A stretch of DNA of 17,000 nucleotides, taken from positions 1 through 17,000 of the forward strand of contig CAIIXF020000387.1 of the NCBI GenBank assembly GCA_903813345.2. The letters are read 5' to 3'. A program made the position numbers and the translations under genes. Shown here one piece after another: positions 8,916 through 17,000 of the stretch (within the stretch, counting starts at the first letter, position 1; each line of letters opens with the position of its first letter). The stretch comes from Owenia fusiformis. Taxonomy: Eukaryota > Annelida > Polychaeta > Sabellida > Oweniidae. The notes beneath the pieces are model-generated. The model worked only from the letters and a program-made list of their open reading frames with translations, made no database searches and had not been told where the DNA came from.

Positions 8916-9067
8916 TGTTCTGTTACGTTTTATTTCGAATAACACTAAGAGATATATTGGCTGACTTTGTCCAGTTTATTTCAATATGGCGTAAGCCCCG
9001 ATCATGACGTAATACAAAATAAGTATGGCTTGCCAGCCCAACAATACAATCAGACGATTACATGACA
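8916..9067 (-). repeat. 3' LTR (152 bp)
   Basis: Begins TGT and ends ACA as LTRs do, and is identical to 14071-14222. In element sense it contains two AATAAA hexamers (complement at 8929-8934 and 8975-8980) that could direct polyadenylation. TGACGTAA at 9005-9012 resembles a CRE/ATF site. At 152 bp it is short for the family, so U3, R and U5 must be very compact. Confidence 0.95.
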
Positions 9068-9085
9068 TCTCCCTTTTTTCTTTTT
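9068..9085 (-). promoter_or_regulatory. Polypurine tract
   Basis: In element sense, 18 uninterrupted purines (AAAAAGAAAAAAGGGAGA) abut the 3' LTR with no gap. This is the expected RNase H-resistant primer for plus-strand DNA synthesis. Its position confirms the minus orientation of the element. Confidence 0.9.
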
Positions 9086-9522
9086 GAAGTATTTTATGAG
9101 TCTATGTTTAAATGTTCAAAAGTGTCTACAATTTTGAGAGTCTTCATCTGTAGATATATATATAGCAGGGTATAAAGTCAATATTCACTGCTTATGAGTC
9201 CATGTCTCAAACCTGTATTCACCATGTGCACTTATCATGTTGAATACGGTAGTAGAAAATACTGTATGCTGATTTTGTTTTTCTTATACACATCTCTAAC
9301 AAAAGATTGTCTTACATATAATCAATACAAATGTTTAAAATAAAACATGCATTATAAAACGTAATCCACACCAATCTGTGTTGTTTGAACATTTTATAAA
9401 AATCATTATCTAAACAAACTGTTAACTATGTGTACATTATTATGAGCTTTAATCATTTAATGTCTGAATGTACACTACTGTCTTATGAGACTTGACAGTT
9501 TATATGCATGAAAAGTATTATT
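9086..9522 (-). other. 3' untranslated region of the LTR element
   Basis: Lies between the Gag-Pol stop codon and the polypurine tract. No frame long enough for an envelope or accessory protein is present on the element strand. A short TA microsatellite lies near 9154-9163. Confidence 0.7.
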
Positions 9523-12500
9523 TCAAGTTACATAGTCTTTGAGCCATTTTGGCTGATTTACAATCCTCTTTGATTTCCTTAATGGAGAACTAGAACTTGG
9601 TTCAGTGATAATAGAGCTATGAGAGACTGGTGTAGTATTACTAGTAAGTGGAACAATATTAGTATTTTGACCACCACCATCCATCCCTCCCTCCTTGGGA
9701 TGTTTGCTCGAGAAAAACACCATTGGTTTAAGCATGTTAGAACCCCGTTCAGGAGTAGGAGTAGGAGCATGGCCTGTTGGCATCAAATGTCTACGATTTC
9801 TCCTGAACAAAGTTCCACTGTCACTTTTGATAATGTATGACCTAGGAGTGTGAGCTTGATTGAGAACCTTATATGGTTTACTCCATGCCTTTTCCTGATC
9901 AAGCTTCACTCTCACAGACTGTCCAGGGGACAGTTTCTCAAGTTTTCTTGCACCATGAGATCTGTTAAAATGTTTGGCATACAGTGATTTTGCTTTAGCA
10001 TCATTGTTTTGAACTTCCTGTTTATCAGGCCAATTTGGGTTTAGATTCTCAGGCGAAACTGGCAGTTTAGTTCTGATTTGTCTACCATAGAGTAATTGAC
10101 TTGGCGTTTTACCTGTAGAACTGACTGGAGTGGCCCGATAATTCATAAGGGAGCTTAAGGGGTCTTCTGATTTGAGAATACGTTTGGCAGTTTGGACGGC
10201 TCTTTCTGCGAGACCGTTACTTTGACTGTATCTGGGACTTGATGTTACATGTTTAAAATCAAACTCTTTTGCGAAATCTGCAAATTGTTTTGAGCTAAAC
10301 TGTGGTCCATTATCTGATACTAACACTTCAGGGATACCATTCCTGGCAAATATCTTTTTGAGTTTGTTTATGATTTGAGTTGTTGTGACACTACCCCTAA
10401 CATGAGCAATTTCTAGATAGCGAGAATAGTAATCAACTGTGACTAAATATTGCTTCTTGAAGCATTCACATAAATCAGTTGCTAATTGTTGCAAGGGGCG
10501 ATCTGGTAATTTTGTTGGAATTAATGGTTCACTTCTCTGTTTAGGTTTCAAAATTTGGCAGTGCTTACATTTGGCCACCAATTCTTTGATTTGTGATGTA
10601 AGCCCTGGCCACCATACTGTCGCATTAGCGCGTTCACGGCATTTGTGAATTCCGAAGTGACCCTCGTGAATTTGATCAAGAATATTATTGCGACATGCAG
10701 CCGGTATAGTGATACGGTTACCATACATAAGTATGTCATTGACAACACTCAAGGATTCTCTACAATCATAGTATCGCTTGGCAACTTCTTTCACGTCTTT
10801 GTAATATTCCGGCCAACCATGAAGAACATAATTCATGACTGTTGAGATTTCGGGATCAATCTGTGACAAGTCACGAATATTCTCAAGACGCGACTTCGCG
10901 ACTGGTAGGTTATCATATATGAAACTCTCATATTCCGTCACACTTTCTACAGTGTTTGATTCCATGCTACTAAGCGGTTTTCTAGACAATGTGTCTGCTA
11001 TGACTAATGTCTTTCCGGGTCTGTATTCAGCGATACAATTAAACCTCATGAGACGAATTAGCATTCTCTGGCATCGCACCGGTGTTTGATCAAGATCCTT
11101 TTGATTTATAATTGGCACCAGAGGTTTGTGATCAGTCACATATACAAATGATTCTAGTCCGACCAAATACTGACTGAATTTTTCCATTGACCACACCCCT
11201 GCCAAAAGTTCCTTTTCAATTTGAGCATAGCGGCGTTCGGCATCAGTTAATGAACGAGAACAGTAATGAACAGGAAACCAATCTGTTCCATGCTGTTGCT
11301 CTAAGACACCGCCTAACCCGTAACAGCTACTGTCAGCACTAACACGCGATGGCTTATTGATGTCGTAGTATTTTAGAACAGGCTTACTACTTACCTTCTG
11401 TTTCACTGTTTCAAAGGCATCCATTTGTGCTTTTCCCCATGTCCAAATTGTGTCTTTTCTCAAAAGTTCATTCAATGGGTGAAGCATTGTAGATAAGTTT
11501 GGTATAAACCTACCTATCCAATTTATCATGCCTAAGAATCGTCGTAATTCTTCAACATTTTCAGGAATTTCCATTTCCACTATCGCGGCGACTTTGGCTG
11601 GGTCTGGCGAGACTCCATTAGCGCTAATTTTATGCCCTAAAAATACGAGCTCGGGCTTCCGGTAATGACACTTCGCCTTGTTGAGAACTAGACCGGACTG
11701 TTTGATTTTCTGTAAGACTTGTTTGAGATTTTTATCATGATCTTCTACATTCTTACCATGAACGATAATATCATCCATGAATACTGCTACTCCAGGACAA
11801 TTTTGCAAAATGCGCGACATTTCTCTTTGAAAGATTTCTGGAGCAAGCGATATGCCTTGTGGCATCTTCTTGTATACATAACGACCGAAGGGTGTTATAA
11901 ACGTTGTTAAACGCTGACTTACCTCGCTAAGTGGCACTTGATGAAAACCTCCTGTGGCGTCGAGGGTGGAAAAGACAGAACTTCCCGAAAGTTTCTGTAA
12001 TATACAGTCAATGGTTGGTAGGACAAATCTCTCGCGCTTAACTGATTTATTAAGTTTTCTAAAGTCAACCGTCACGCGAATTTTTCCTGACTTTGAGACT
12101 ACCGGGACCATGGGTGAACACCACTCAGTAGGCTCAGTTATCTTGGCAATAATACCATTTGATTCCATTGATTCAAGTTTTTCTTGTAATGGTTTCATAA
12201 TAGGAAATGGAACGCGCCTAGGTACCACAACAGCATATGGTTCAGCATCTTGCTTCAACTCAATTTTGACAGGCTCACATTTCATTGTACCCACTTCCCC
12301 ATACAATTCATTATCATTTATGGGGTCTTTTACATGACCTGGCAATTCAGAAGTATTGTTACTAGGGGGCATTGTAGTTTTATTTCTATGGTTACCAGGA
12401 TCAGAACCAATTTTACCTGCCTCGCTCTGAGAGGTCTGAGTTACAACATGTACATTTTTAGTAACTAGATTCAACATTTTAGCAGATCTGCGACATAATA

Positions 12501-13704
12501 AGTTATCACACTTTGGCCCATTTAATACAAATATTCTCATTGAGAATTTGGTACCATCAAGATTGCTATTTGTTATAAAATAACCTCTTGTATCTATTAC
12601 CCCACCTACTGACTTCAGTGGAGGACCATCATGCCTTTGTAACCTAGGTTTTGGTGTAAGGCATTCATATGCTTTGTTACTCATAACATTTACATCAGCG
12701 CCTGTGTCGATCTTGAAACTCATCAATTTACCACAAATGGGTAAGGTCACACGCCATGGTGGCTCTGTGTGCCTATCTACAATCAGTGACTTGGCAGAAT
12801 CAACCAAATGCACAAGCTCACCTACATGAAACTCAGTAGTGTCAAGATCGGCTTCAGCACATTCATCATAACATTCATGTACAACTCTTTTATCAACAGA
12901 TTTCTTATTTGATTTACACACACTTGAGAAATGATTTAATTTCTTGCAATTATGACAGGTTTTCCCTTTAGCAGGGTATTTATCATTTCTGTGAATGTAG
13001 CCACATCTGTCACACTTGTGCTTGTCTGCTTTGTGTTGTGCCTGGTCTTGTTTTCTGTAGTTTTGTCGTGTAGCTCTCTGTTGCGGGGGTCGCTTACGAA
13101 CAAAATCAACGTTACTTGTATCAGTAGGTCTCCCTTCAGCTTGAGACTGTGATATTATAAGTTCATGACTACGAACTAGTTCAATAGTTTTCTCTAGGGT
13201 GAGATCACACGTCATGGCAAGTGTCTGGACTCGCTCTGACAAGTCTCTGTCTTTGATGGAAACGATGATCTTATCGCGAATCATTTCGTTTCTGTCAACG
13301 AATGAACAATGTTGACTCAGTTTATACAAATCTCGGATATATTCCTCCATTGTTTCCGACTCTCCCAGTTGTCTAAGGTTGAAGACCCTTCGTTCATGAA
13401 TAATGTTTATCTTTGGCACAAAATAGTTATCAAATTTGCCCAAAACAGCATCAAAATTGTACCTGTTGTCTGGCGGATCAAGTACTGGGTCATTTTCAGC
13501 AACTGGTAAGGGCTCAAACGTAAACTGTTTGTATATGTCCTCTGCGGATTGGCCCATAATATATATAAGTTGACTGACTTGTGTAATATCATCCTCTTTG
13601 TTAAGTTTTGTAGCTAGCCTAAACCTCAGGAACCTTTCTCTCCAAGCAATCCACTCATTGGGTTTATCAAAGTTAAAAGGGTTTGGAGGCTGTATCTTGG
13701 CCAT
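9523..13704 (-). CDS. gag-pol: Gag-Pol polyprotein of Ty3/gypsy retrotransposon
   Basis: 1393 residues in one frame, without frameshift or stop between gag and pol. Start MAKIQPPNPF has A at -3 and G at +4. Order: Gag capsid-like region about 1-225; two zinc knuckles (C231, C234, H238, then Y243 in place of Cys; C250, C253, H258, C263 intact); aspartic protease with D333-T-G; reverse transcriptase about 505-690 with D582 (LDATGGF), M614-P-Q-G and F642-M-D-D; RNase H with D791, E832, D858, D904; integrase with zinc-binding HEGH (1013-1016) and C1046/C1049, and catalytic D1077, D1131, E1167 (D-x53-D-x35-E). The C-terminal tail carries 'RRNRRHLM' and a basic end; no chromodomain was recognised. 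Capsid, processing, cDNA synthesis and integration functions are all represented. All catalytic residues expected for the families are present. The oddities are Y243 and Gln in the MPQG motif. Confidence 0.96.
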   Translation of the reverse strand: MAKIQPPNPFNFDKPNEWIAWRERFLRFRLATKLNKEDDITQVSQLIYIMGQSAEDIYKQFTFEPLPVAENDPVLDPPDNRYNFDAVLGKFDNYFVPKINIIHERRVFNLRQLGESETMEEYIRDLYKLSQHCSFVDRNEMIRDKIIVSIKDRDLSERVQTLAMTCDLTLEKTIELVRSHELIISQSQAEGRPTDTSNVDFVRKRPPQQRATRQNYRKQDQAQHKADKHKCDRCGYIHRNDKYPAKGKTCHNCKKLNHFSSVCKSNKKSVDKRVVHECYDECAEADLDTTEFHVGELVHLVDSAKSLIVDRHTEPPWRVTLPICGKLMSFKIDTGADVNVMSNKAYECLTPKPRLQRHDGPPLKSVGGVIDTRGYFITNSNLDGTKFSMRIFVLNGPKCDNLLCRRSAKMLNLVTKNVHVVTQTSQSEAGKIGSDPGNHRNKTTMPPSNNTSELPGHVKDPINDNELYGEVGTMKCEPVKIELKQDAEPYAVVVPRRVPFPIMKPLQEKLESMESNGIIAKITEPTEWCSPMVPVVSKSGKIRVTVDFRKLNKSVKRERFVLPTIDCILQKLSGSSVFSTLDATGGFHQVPLSEVSQRLTTFITPFGRYVYKKMPQGISLAPEIFQREMSRILQNCPGVAVFMDDIIVHGKNVEDHDKNLKQVLQKIKQSGLVLNKAKCHYRKPELVFLGHKISANGVSPDPAKVAAIVEMEIPENVEELRRFLGMINWIGRFIPNLSTMLHPLNELLRKDTIWTWGKAQMDAFETVKQKVSSKPVLKYYDINKPSRVSADSSCYGLGGVLEQQHGTDWFPVHYCSRSLTDAERRYAQIEKELLAGVWSMEKFSQYLVGLESFVYVTDHKPLVPIINQKDLDQTPVRCQRMLIRLMRFNCIAEYRPGKTLVIADTLSRKPLSSMESNTVESVTEYESFIYDNLPVAKSRLENIRDLSQIDPEISTVMNYVLHGWPEYYKDVKEVAKRYYDCRESLSVVNDILMYGNRITIPAACRNNILDQIHEGHFGIHKCRERANATVWWPGLTSQIKELVAKCKHCQILKPKQRSEPLIPTKLPDRPLQQLATDLCECFKKQYLVTVDYYSRYLEIAHVRGSVTTTQIINKLKKIFARNGIPEVLVSDNGPQFSSKQFADFAKEFDFKHVTSSPRYSQSNGLAERAVQTAKRILKSEDPLSSLMNYRATPVSSTGKTPSQLLYGRQIRTKLPVSPENLNPNWPDKQEVQNNDAKAKSLYAKHFNRSHGARKLEKLSPGQSVRVKLDQEKAWSKPYKVLNQAHTPRSYIIKSDSGTLFRRNRRHLMPTGHAPTPTPERGSNMLKPMVFFSSKHPKEGGMDGGGQNTNIVPLTSNTTPVSHSSIITEPSSSSPLRKSKRIVNQPKWLKDYVT

Positions 13705-14070
13705 TATAATAATCCAAAGATGACAATATAATCACGATAGTTAATACACAAGAGTAGAAGTACAGTTCACAAGTTTAAATATCAGTTGGACTCAAATTCT
13801 TACTGTAGTACAGCAGCAATGACGCAATCCATGGCATTTGCATATCTCCGCGAAGCAATGGCGTAATCCGTGTCGTGTGCACGAAGCAATGATGTAATCC
13901 GTGTCGTGCGCAAAAATGTCATGCTCGAAATTTGCACAAAATTTCACCGGCAATCAAAGTTAAACACCAAAAATACCTCTAATCTGGTCACTTTCAGACA
14001 AGTTTTACATGTCCTACTTTTTCTCTGTGGTTTTATATCCCCGTAGGCTCGCATCCAACGTTTGACACCA
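13705..14070 (-). promoter_or_regulatory. 5' leader of the LTR element with tandem repeats
   Basis: This is the untranslated leader between the primer-binding site and the Gag-Pol start. It holds three related copies of 'agcaatg.cgtaatccgtg' on the plus strand, at 13815, 13854 and 13885. The last two copies are 31 bp apart and nearly identical; the first is more diverged. A perfect octamer motif ATGCAAAT lies on the element strand at 13843-13836. By analogy with other gypsy-type leaders, the repeats could bind regulatory proteins or take part in RNA packaging; that is inference. Confidence 0.6.
14046..14070 (-). promoter_or_regulatory. Primer-binding site, probably tRNA-Leu
   Basis: In element sense, TGGTGTCA follows the 5' LTR directly, complementary to a tRNA 3' end '...TGACACCA'. 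From recalled animal tRNA-Leu sequences, the similarity appears to run on for about 25 nt (roughly 20 matches) into the T-arm: the plus strand reads 'ggctcgcatcc' where tRNAs have GGTTCGANTCC. The position is firm; tRNA identity rests on memory and should be checked. Confidence 0.75.
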
Positions 14071-14222
14071 TGTTCTGTTACGTTTTATTTCGAATAACAC
14101 TAAGAGATATATTGGCTGACTTTGTCCAGTTTATTTCAATATGGCGTAAGCCCCGATCATGACGTAATACAAAATAAGTATGGCTTGCCAGCCCAACAAT
14201 ACAATCAGACGATTACATGACA
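14071..14222 (-). repeat. 5' LTR (152 bp)
   Basis: Identical to 8916-9067 in a base-by-base reading. As the upstream LTR in element sense, it should carry the promoter. No canonical TATA box is obvious, although 'AATATATCTC' is AT-rich. AATAAA complements are at 14084-14089 and 14130-14135, and TGACGTAA is at 14160-14167. Confidence 0.95.
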
Positions 14223-14227
14223 GTAAC
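14223..14227. repeat. Target-site duplication (right), GTAAC
   Basis: Matches 8911-8915. Removing the element and one copy gives the inferred empty site 'atgca-gtaac-tgcacg'. Confidence 0.92.
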
Positions 14228-14444
14228 TGCACGTTAAGTGTCAAAAAAGTGTATATGTTAGTGATCAAGAACAATATTAGGTCCTGATCAATCGCGATAG
14301 ATTTAAATTGAAACGTATTGTAGACTGCTATGTAGTTCGATCCAATACTACGCGTTTGATTCAAGTGTATACCCGTAACAGACACAGTTTATGCCTACCA
14401 CTTATGACCGATAATATCATTGTCTTGCAGTTCTATACAAATAC

Positions 14445-15145
14445 CACCCTTGGTATACGCAGCTAACGAAAATTGACCGGTACGGGTCAAAAAGCTGGAC
14501 CGGTACGGGTTAACGGTTTTATTTGAATTTAAAACGGCCATAACTTGCTCAATATTGACTTCCTCGTGTCTAATTTGAAATATATGATGCCTCCCGATGC
14601 TTTTAAGTACCCCAATTTTTTACAGATTTTTAAACGGACCAAAACTCTTTAAATGCGCATTTATGCTCTTTTCTCTCGAGAACGACTGTCTCATTTTCAC
14701 GATAACTTTTATTTAGTACTTCTAACATATAAGATATATTTTTCCCCATCAAGGTATGATGTAAATGACATGCTATTTACATCTTGTGAGTTTCAATGAC
14801 GAGCGTTTGATTTTATAAAAAATGCCAAACTTTGTGACAAAGAATTTCCTCCTGCTTGCAGCGAGAAGACGGACCGGTTCGGGGCAATAACACACATGTA
14901 TAAAGATTCCTAAATTATGTTCATACTATTGCCCGCATTAAGAGAGTTTTGGTTCGTTTAAAAATCTGTAAAAAATTGGGGTACTTAAAAGCATCGGGAG
15001 GCATCATATATTTCAAATTAGACACGAGGAAGTCAATATTGAGCAAGTTATGGCTGTTTTAAATTCAAATAAAACCGTTAACCCGTACCGGTCCAGCTTT
15101 TGACCCGTACCGGTCAATTTTCGTTAGCTGCGTATACCAAGGGTG
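14445..15145. mobile_element. 701-bp foldback TIR element, 5-bp TSD
   Basis: The left arm 14445-14656 and right arm 14935-15145 are reverse complements, with only a few differences (a one-base A-run indel and two or three substitutions). The termini read CACCCTTGGTATACGC and its complement. AATAC flanks both ends directly (14440-14444 and 15146-15150), a 5-bp target duplication. Each arm holds two copies of GACCGGTACGGGT spaced 22-23 bp apart (14475 and 14498; inverted at 15081 and 15103), which are candidate transposase-binding subterminal repeats. The ~278-bp centre is non-coding and has a small 9-bp-stem hairpin (14758-14783). The element is non-autonomous. CAC...GTG ends with 5-bp duplications are seen in Transib/RAG-like transposons, but the terminal heptamer is not the canonical one, so the superfamily is open. 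Confidence 0.88.
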
Positions 15146-15150
15146 AATAC

Positions 15151-15765
15151 CACTCTACAAAAGATTAGAATATTTTTTGTCTGACTGCCTTTTCCTAGAC
15201 CGATTCCGGTTTATATTGGTCCCATCACCACTAATCGTGATTTGGCTAGAATTAAAAATGAAAAAGTATTGTTATGTGGTGGTTATTTGACTGAACAATA
15301 TTCTGTCTAAACAATTAAAATAGGCGAGGTGAAACTGAAGTCAAGGAAAACAGTACAGTCGACCAATGGACATATTTTTAGTTTTAGAGTCAAAACGTCC
15401 ATATTTTTGGTTTGTTGAACTTGCCTTATCTCTCGCTACATCTGTACCTGTCAAATCATCAAAATCAAACTCTTGGAAATGATCTATACGTACCAGTGTT
15501 ACAGAGATTAAATGATCCGTCCCTCATTCCTCATACTGAAACATCGAATCATTAAAATAAAAATTCCCGGTCTGTTAAATATCGAATTAGCAGATATCTC
15601 TGCTATTCTCATTCATGATTCAAAGAACAGACGCTTGTTTTCTGACAGTATTTACACGAGAACGATTTAAACAACTTGTTGACAAGATTTTTCCAAACAT
15701 TTAGAGTCATGGTTACTGTGTTAATGCTTCTCTGTGGGAAATCCAAGATTAGGGCCAATACAACT
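15151..15765. other. Non-coding stretch between two TIR elements
   Basis: AT-rich, with no open frame of note, no RNA gene and no clear repeat. It may be unique host intergenic or intronic DNA. Confidence 0.4.
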
Positions 15766-15767
15766 TA

Positions 15768-16323
15768 CAGGGTGTTCAGGAAATTAAGAGAATAATGTTA
15801 TAACTTTTTTTATTATTTGTTCATGGATTTCAATGCAGGGATTATAGTTTCAACATATTCAAATTCACTTTGATTTGATTTGTAAATGTGGCTGTCATAG
15901 TAATTCGAGTACCGCTAAAGCGGGGCATGCGAAATAACTCCAGTAGTTTCAGTATTTGGTCTTTTAAGGATGGGCCACCAGCACAGAGTTTGTGTCTAAA
16001 ATAAAGGAAATTATGTAGAATAAATTGACAAATTGGCAAAGTATTTCAAGCTTAAAGTTATAAATATGTTTGAGTGTCCATTTCAAGCCATATATAAACA
16101 TTGATTCAATCTCTTTTTTCAAACAGTGAAACATGCAAAAATACTGCAATTATTCGACCTGCACCACATTGCGTTACTAGCGTTGATATGACAACCATTG
16201 ATTCAAGCAATCAAATTGCTCGAGGCTGAAACTCTATAAGTTCTTGAAATATTTTAAAGCTATAATCCAAGAAATTTTTAAAATGTCATATGGCATTATT
16301 ATCTTTATTTCTTGAACACCCTG
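15768..16323. mobile_element. 556-bp MITE with TA target duplication
   Basis: The termini CAGGGTGTTCAGGAAATTAA (15768 on) and the reverse complement of 16294-16323 match at 27 of 30 positions. TA flanks both ends (15766-15767 and 16324-16325). There is no coding capacity inside. The size, TA duplication and CAGGGTG ends fit a Tc1/mariner-type MITE; the superfamily is inferred from those features only. Short open frames inside on the minus strand have no recognisable content. Confidence 0.85.
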
Positions 16324-16325
16324 TA

Positions 16326-17000
16326 ATTGTTTGAATAGTGGTTTTCTCAAACATAAGTCCAATAAACTGATTTTTCTGTATTATTGTTAAATTGCAAAAA
16401 AATAAAATGAAAATGTGTCTGTTTTGATAGTGTGAAATTGCTTATATTAAAGGACCTATATGAATTAAATTTTGAACCACTTTAGCTTTATTGAAGCGTA
16501 CCCAATGTTATCAAAATATGATATGTGAAACTTTTTTAACGTATGCAAGTTACATGATATAGGAAAATGCAACGACACTTTATAATGTAACTAATAGCTC
16601 AAACTATATTGTGTAATGTCAATAGAAACTCCATCTATCACTTGCCTATAATACACACTCCTCCAAAAATTCGGCAACCAGAAGTCCAATTTTGGACCAC
16701 GCGTTAACTTCTGTTTGTACGTATGTCTAATTTTGACTAAATCCTTAAAGCCATTTTCTACATACATAGACTATATAGTATAAATAAAGTTGGGGACAAC
16801 TATGAAGATTGCAGAACAGCATTAATAGATTGAAACACAATTGAGACCTCTGGTTTCCGTACTTTTGCATGGGGTGTAGTACTTAAGCATAATAAGCTAT
16901 CAGTACAGGATGTTTAAGAGTGCTGTCATCAAGTCATTTACAAACTTCAACAACTTATCTTTACACAATTTGCACCAAAAACAAAACTGATAAATTAAGC
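16326..17000. other. Non-coding stretch, no recognised feature
   Basis: AT-rich sequence with stops in all frames. Only trivial short palindromes are present (for example 'gtccaattttggac' near 16684). No gene, RNA or repeat can be supported. Confidence 0.4.

Larger units (their letters stand above)
8916..14222 (-). mobile_element. Complete Ty3/gypsy LTR retrotransposon (Mag/SURL-like)
   Basis: This 5307-bp element is read on the minus strand: 5' LTR (14222-14071), primer-binding site, 366-bp leader, one Gag-Pol frame, 455-bp untranslated tail, polypurine tract, 3' LTR (9067-8916). The LTRs are identical over 152 bp, and a GTAAC duplication flanks the whole. No envelope frame exists between pol and the 3' LTR. 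Identical LTRs and an unbroken frame indicate recent insertion. The clade is inferred from the single fused frame, the very short LTRs and the integrase C-terminal signature. Whether it is active cannot be told from sequence alone; one zinc-knuckle cysteine is replaced. Confidence 0.96.

Noticed and set aside
9086-9522. Possible envelope or third open frame of the LTR element
   Set aside because: No substantial frame exists on the element strand between the pol stop and the polypurine tract.
9579-9770. Short frames overlapping the Gag-Pol region on both strands
   Set aside because: They are shadows of the long polyprotein frame, with no independent evidence.
14046-14070. Possible tRNA gene fragment ending in CACCA
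   Set aside because: It abuts the LTR precisely, and no acceptor, D or anticodon arm lies upstream. It is explained as a primer-binding site.

Overview
The window is AT-rich eukaryotic DNA dominated by transposable elements. No prokaryotic operon, ribosome-binding-site or CRISPR organisation is visible, and no host protein-coding gene could be supported. The only long reading frame is the 1393-residue Gag-Pol polyprotein of a Ty3/gypsy LTR retrotransposon on the minus strand. Its order (Gag with zinc knuckles, protease, reverse transcriptase, RNase H, integrase, no envelope), its single fused frame and its 'RRNRRHL' integrase tail resemble the Mag/SURL-type elements of animals. With the many short terminal-inverted-repeat (TIR) and foldback elements, this suggests an invertebrate genome, probably marine. 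That taxonomic reading is an inference; the sequence does not name the species.

Layout, left to right. About 490-1960 is a degenerate direct-repeat array (spacing near 115 bp, core 'ccgaagcagtacat'). It is interrupted at about 770-1328 by foreign sequence that ends in a long near-perfect hairpin (1164-1322). Positions 2305-5614 form a 3.3-kb foldback element with TA at both ends, 25-bp TIRs, arms built from ~165-bp repeat units plus a second repeat block, and a unique centre holding decayed coding sequence on the minus strand. Positions 5617-8910 carry no recognisable gene; they contain a pair of inverted 80-bp repeats (5742-5823 and 7483-7562) and a perfect 25-bp-stem inverted repeat (6914-7008).

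Positions 8916-14222 are a complete LTR retrotransposon in minus orientation. It has two identical 152-bp LTRs, a GTAAC target-site duplication, a polypurine tract, a tRNA primer-binding site and an uninterrupted Gag-Pol frame, so it looks like a recent insertion that may still be competent. Positions 14445-15145 are a second foldback element with ~212-bp arms, CAC...GTG ends and a 5-bp AATAC duplication. Positions 15768-16323 are a 556-bp MITE with 30-bp TIRs and TA duplications. The last ~0.7 kb has no recognisable feature.

Only the LTR element encodes a visible, apparently complete machinery: its leader, primer-binding site, polypurine tract, LTRs and polyprotein form one replication unit. 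The TIR elements are non-autonomous and would depend on transposases encoded elsewhere.
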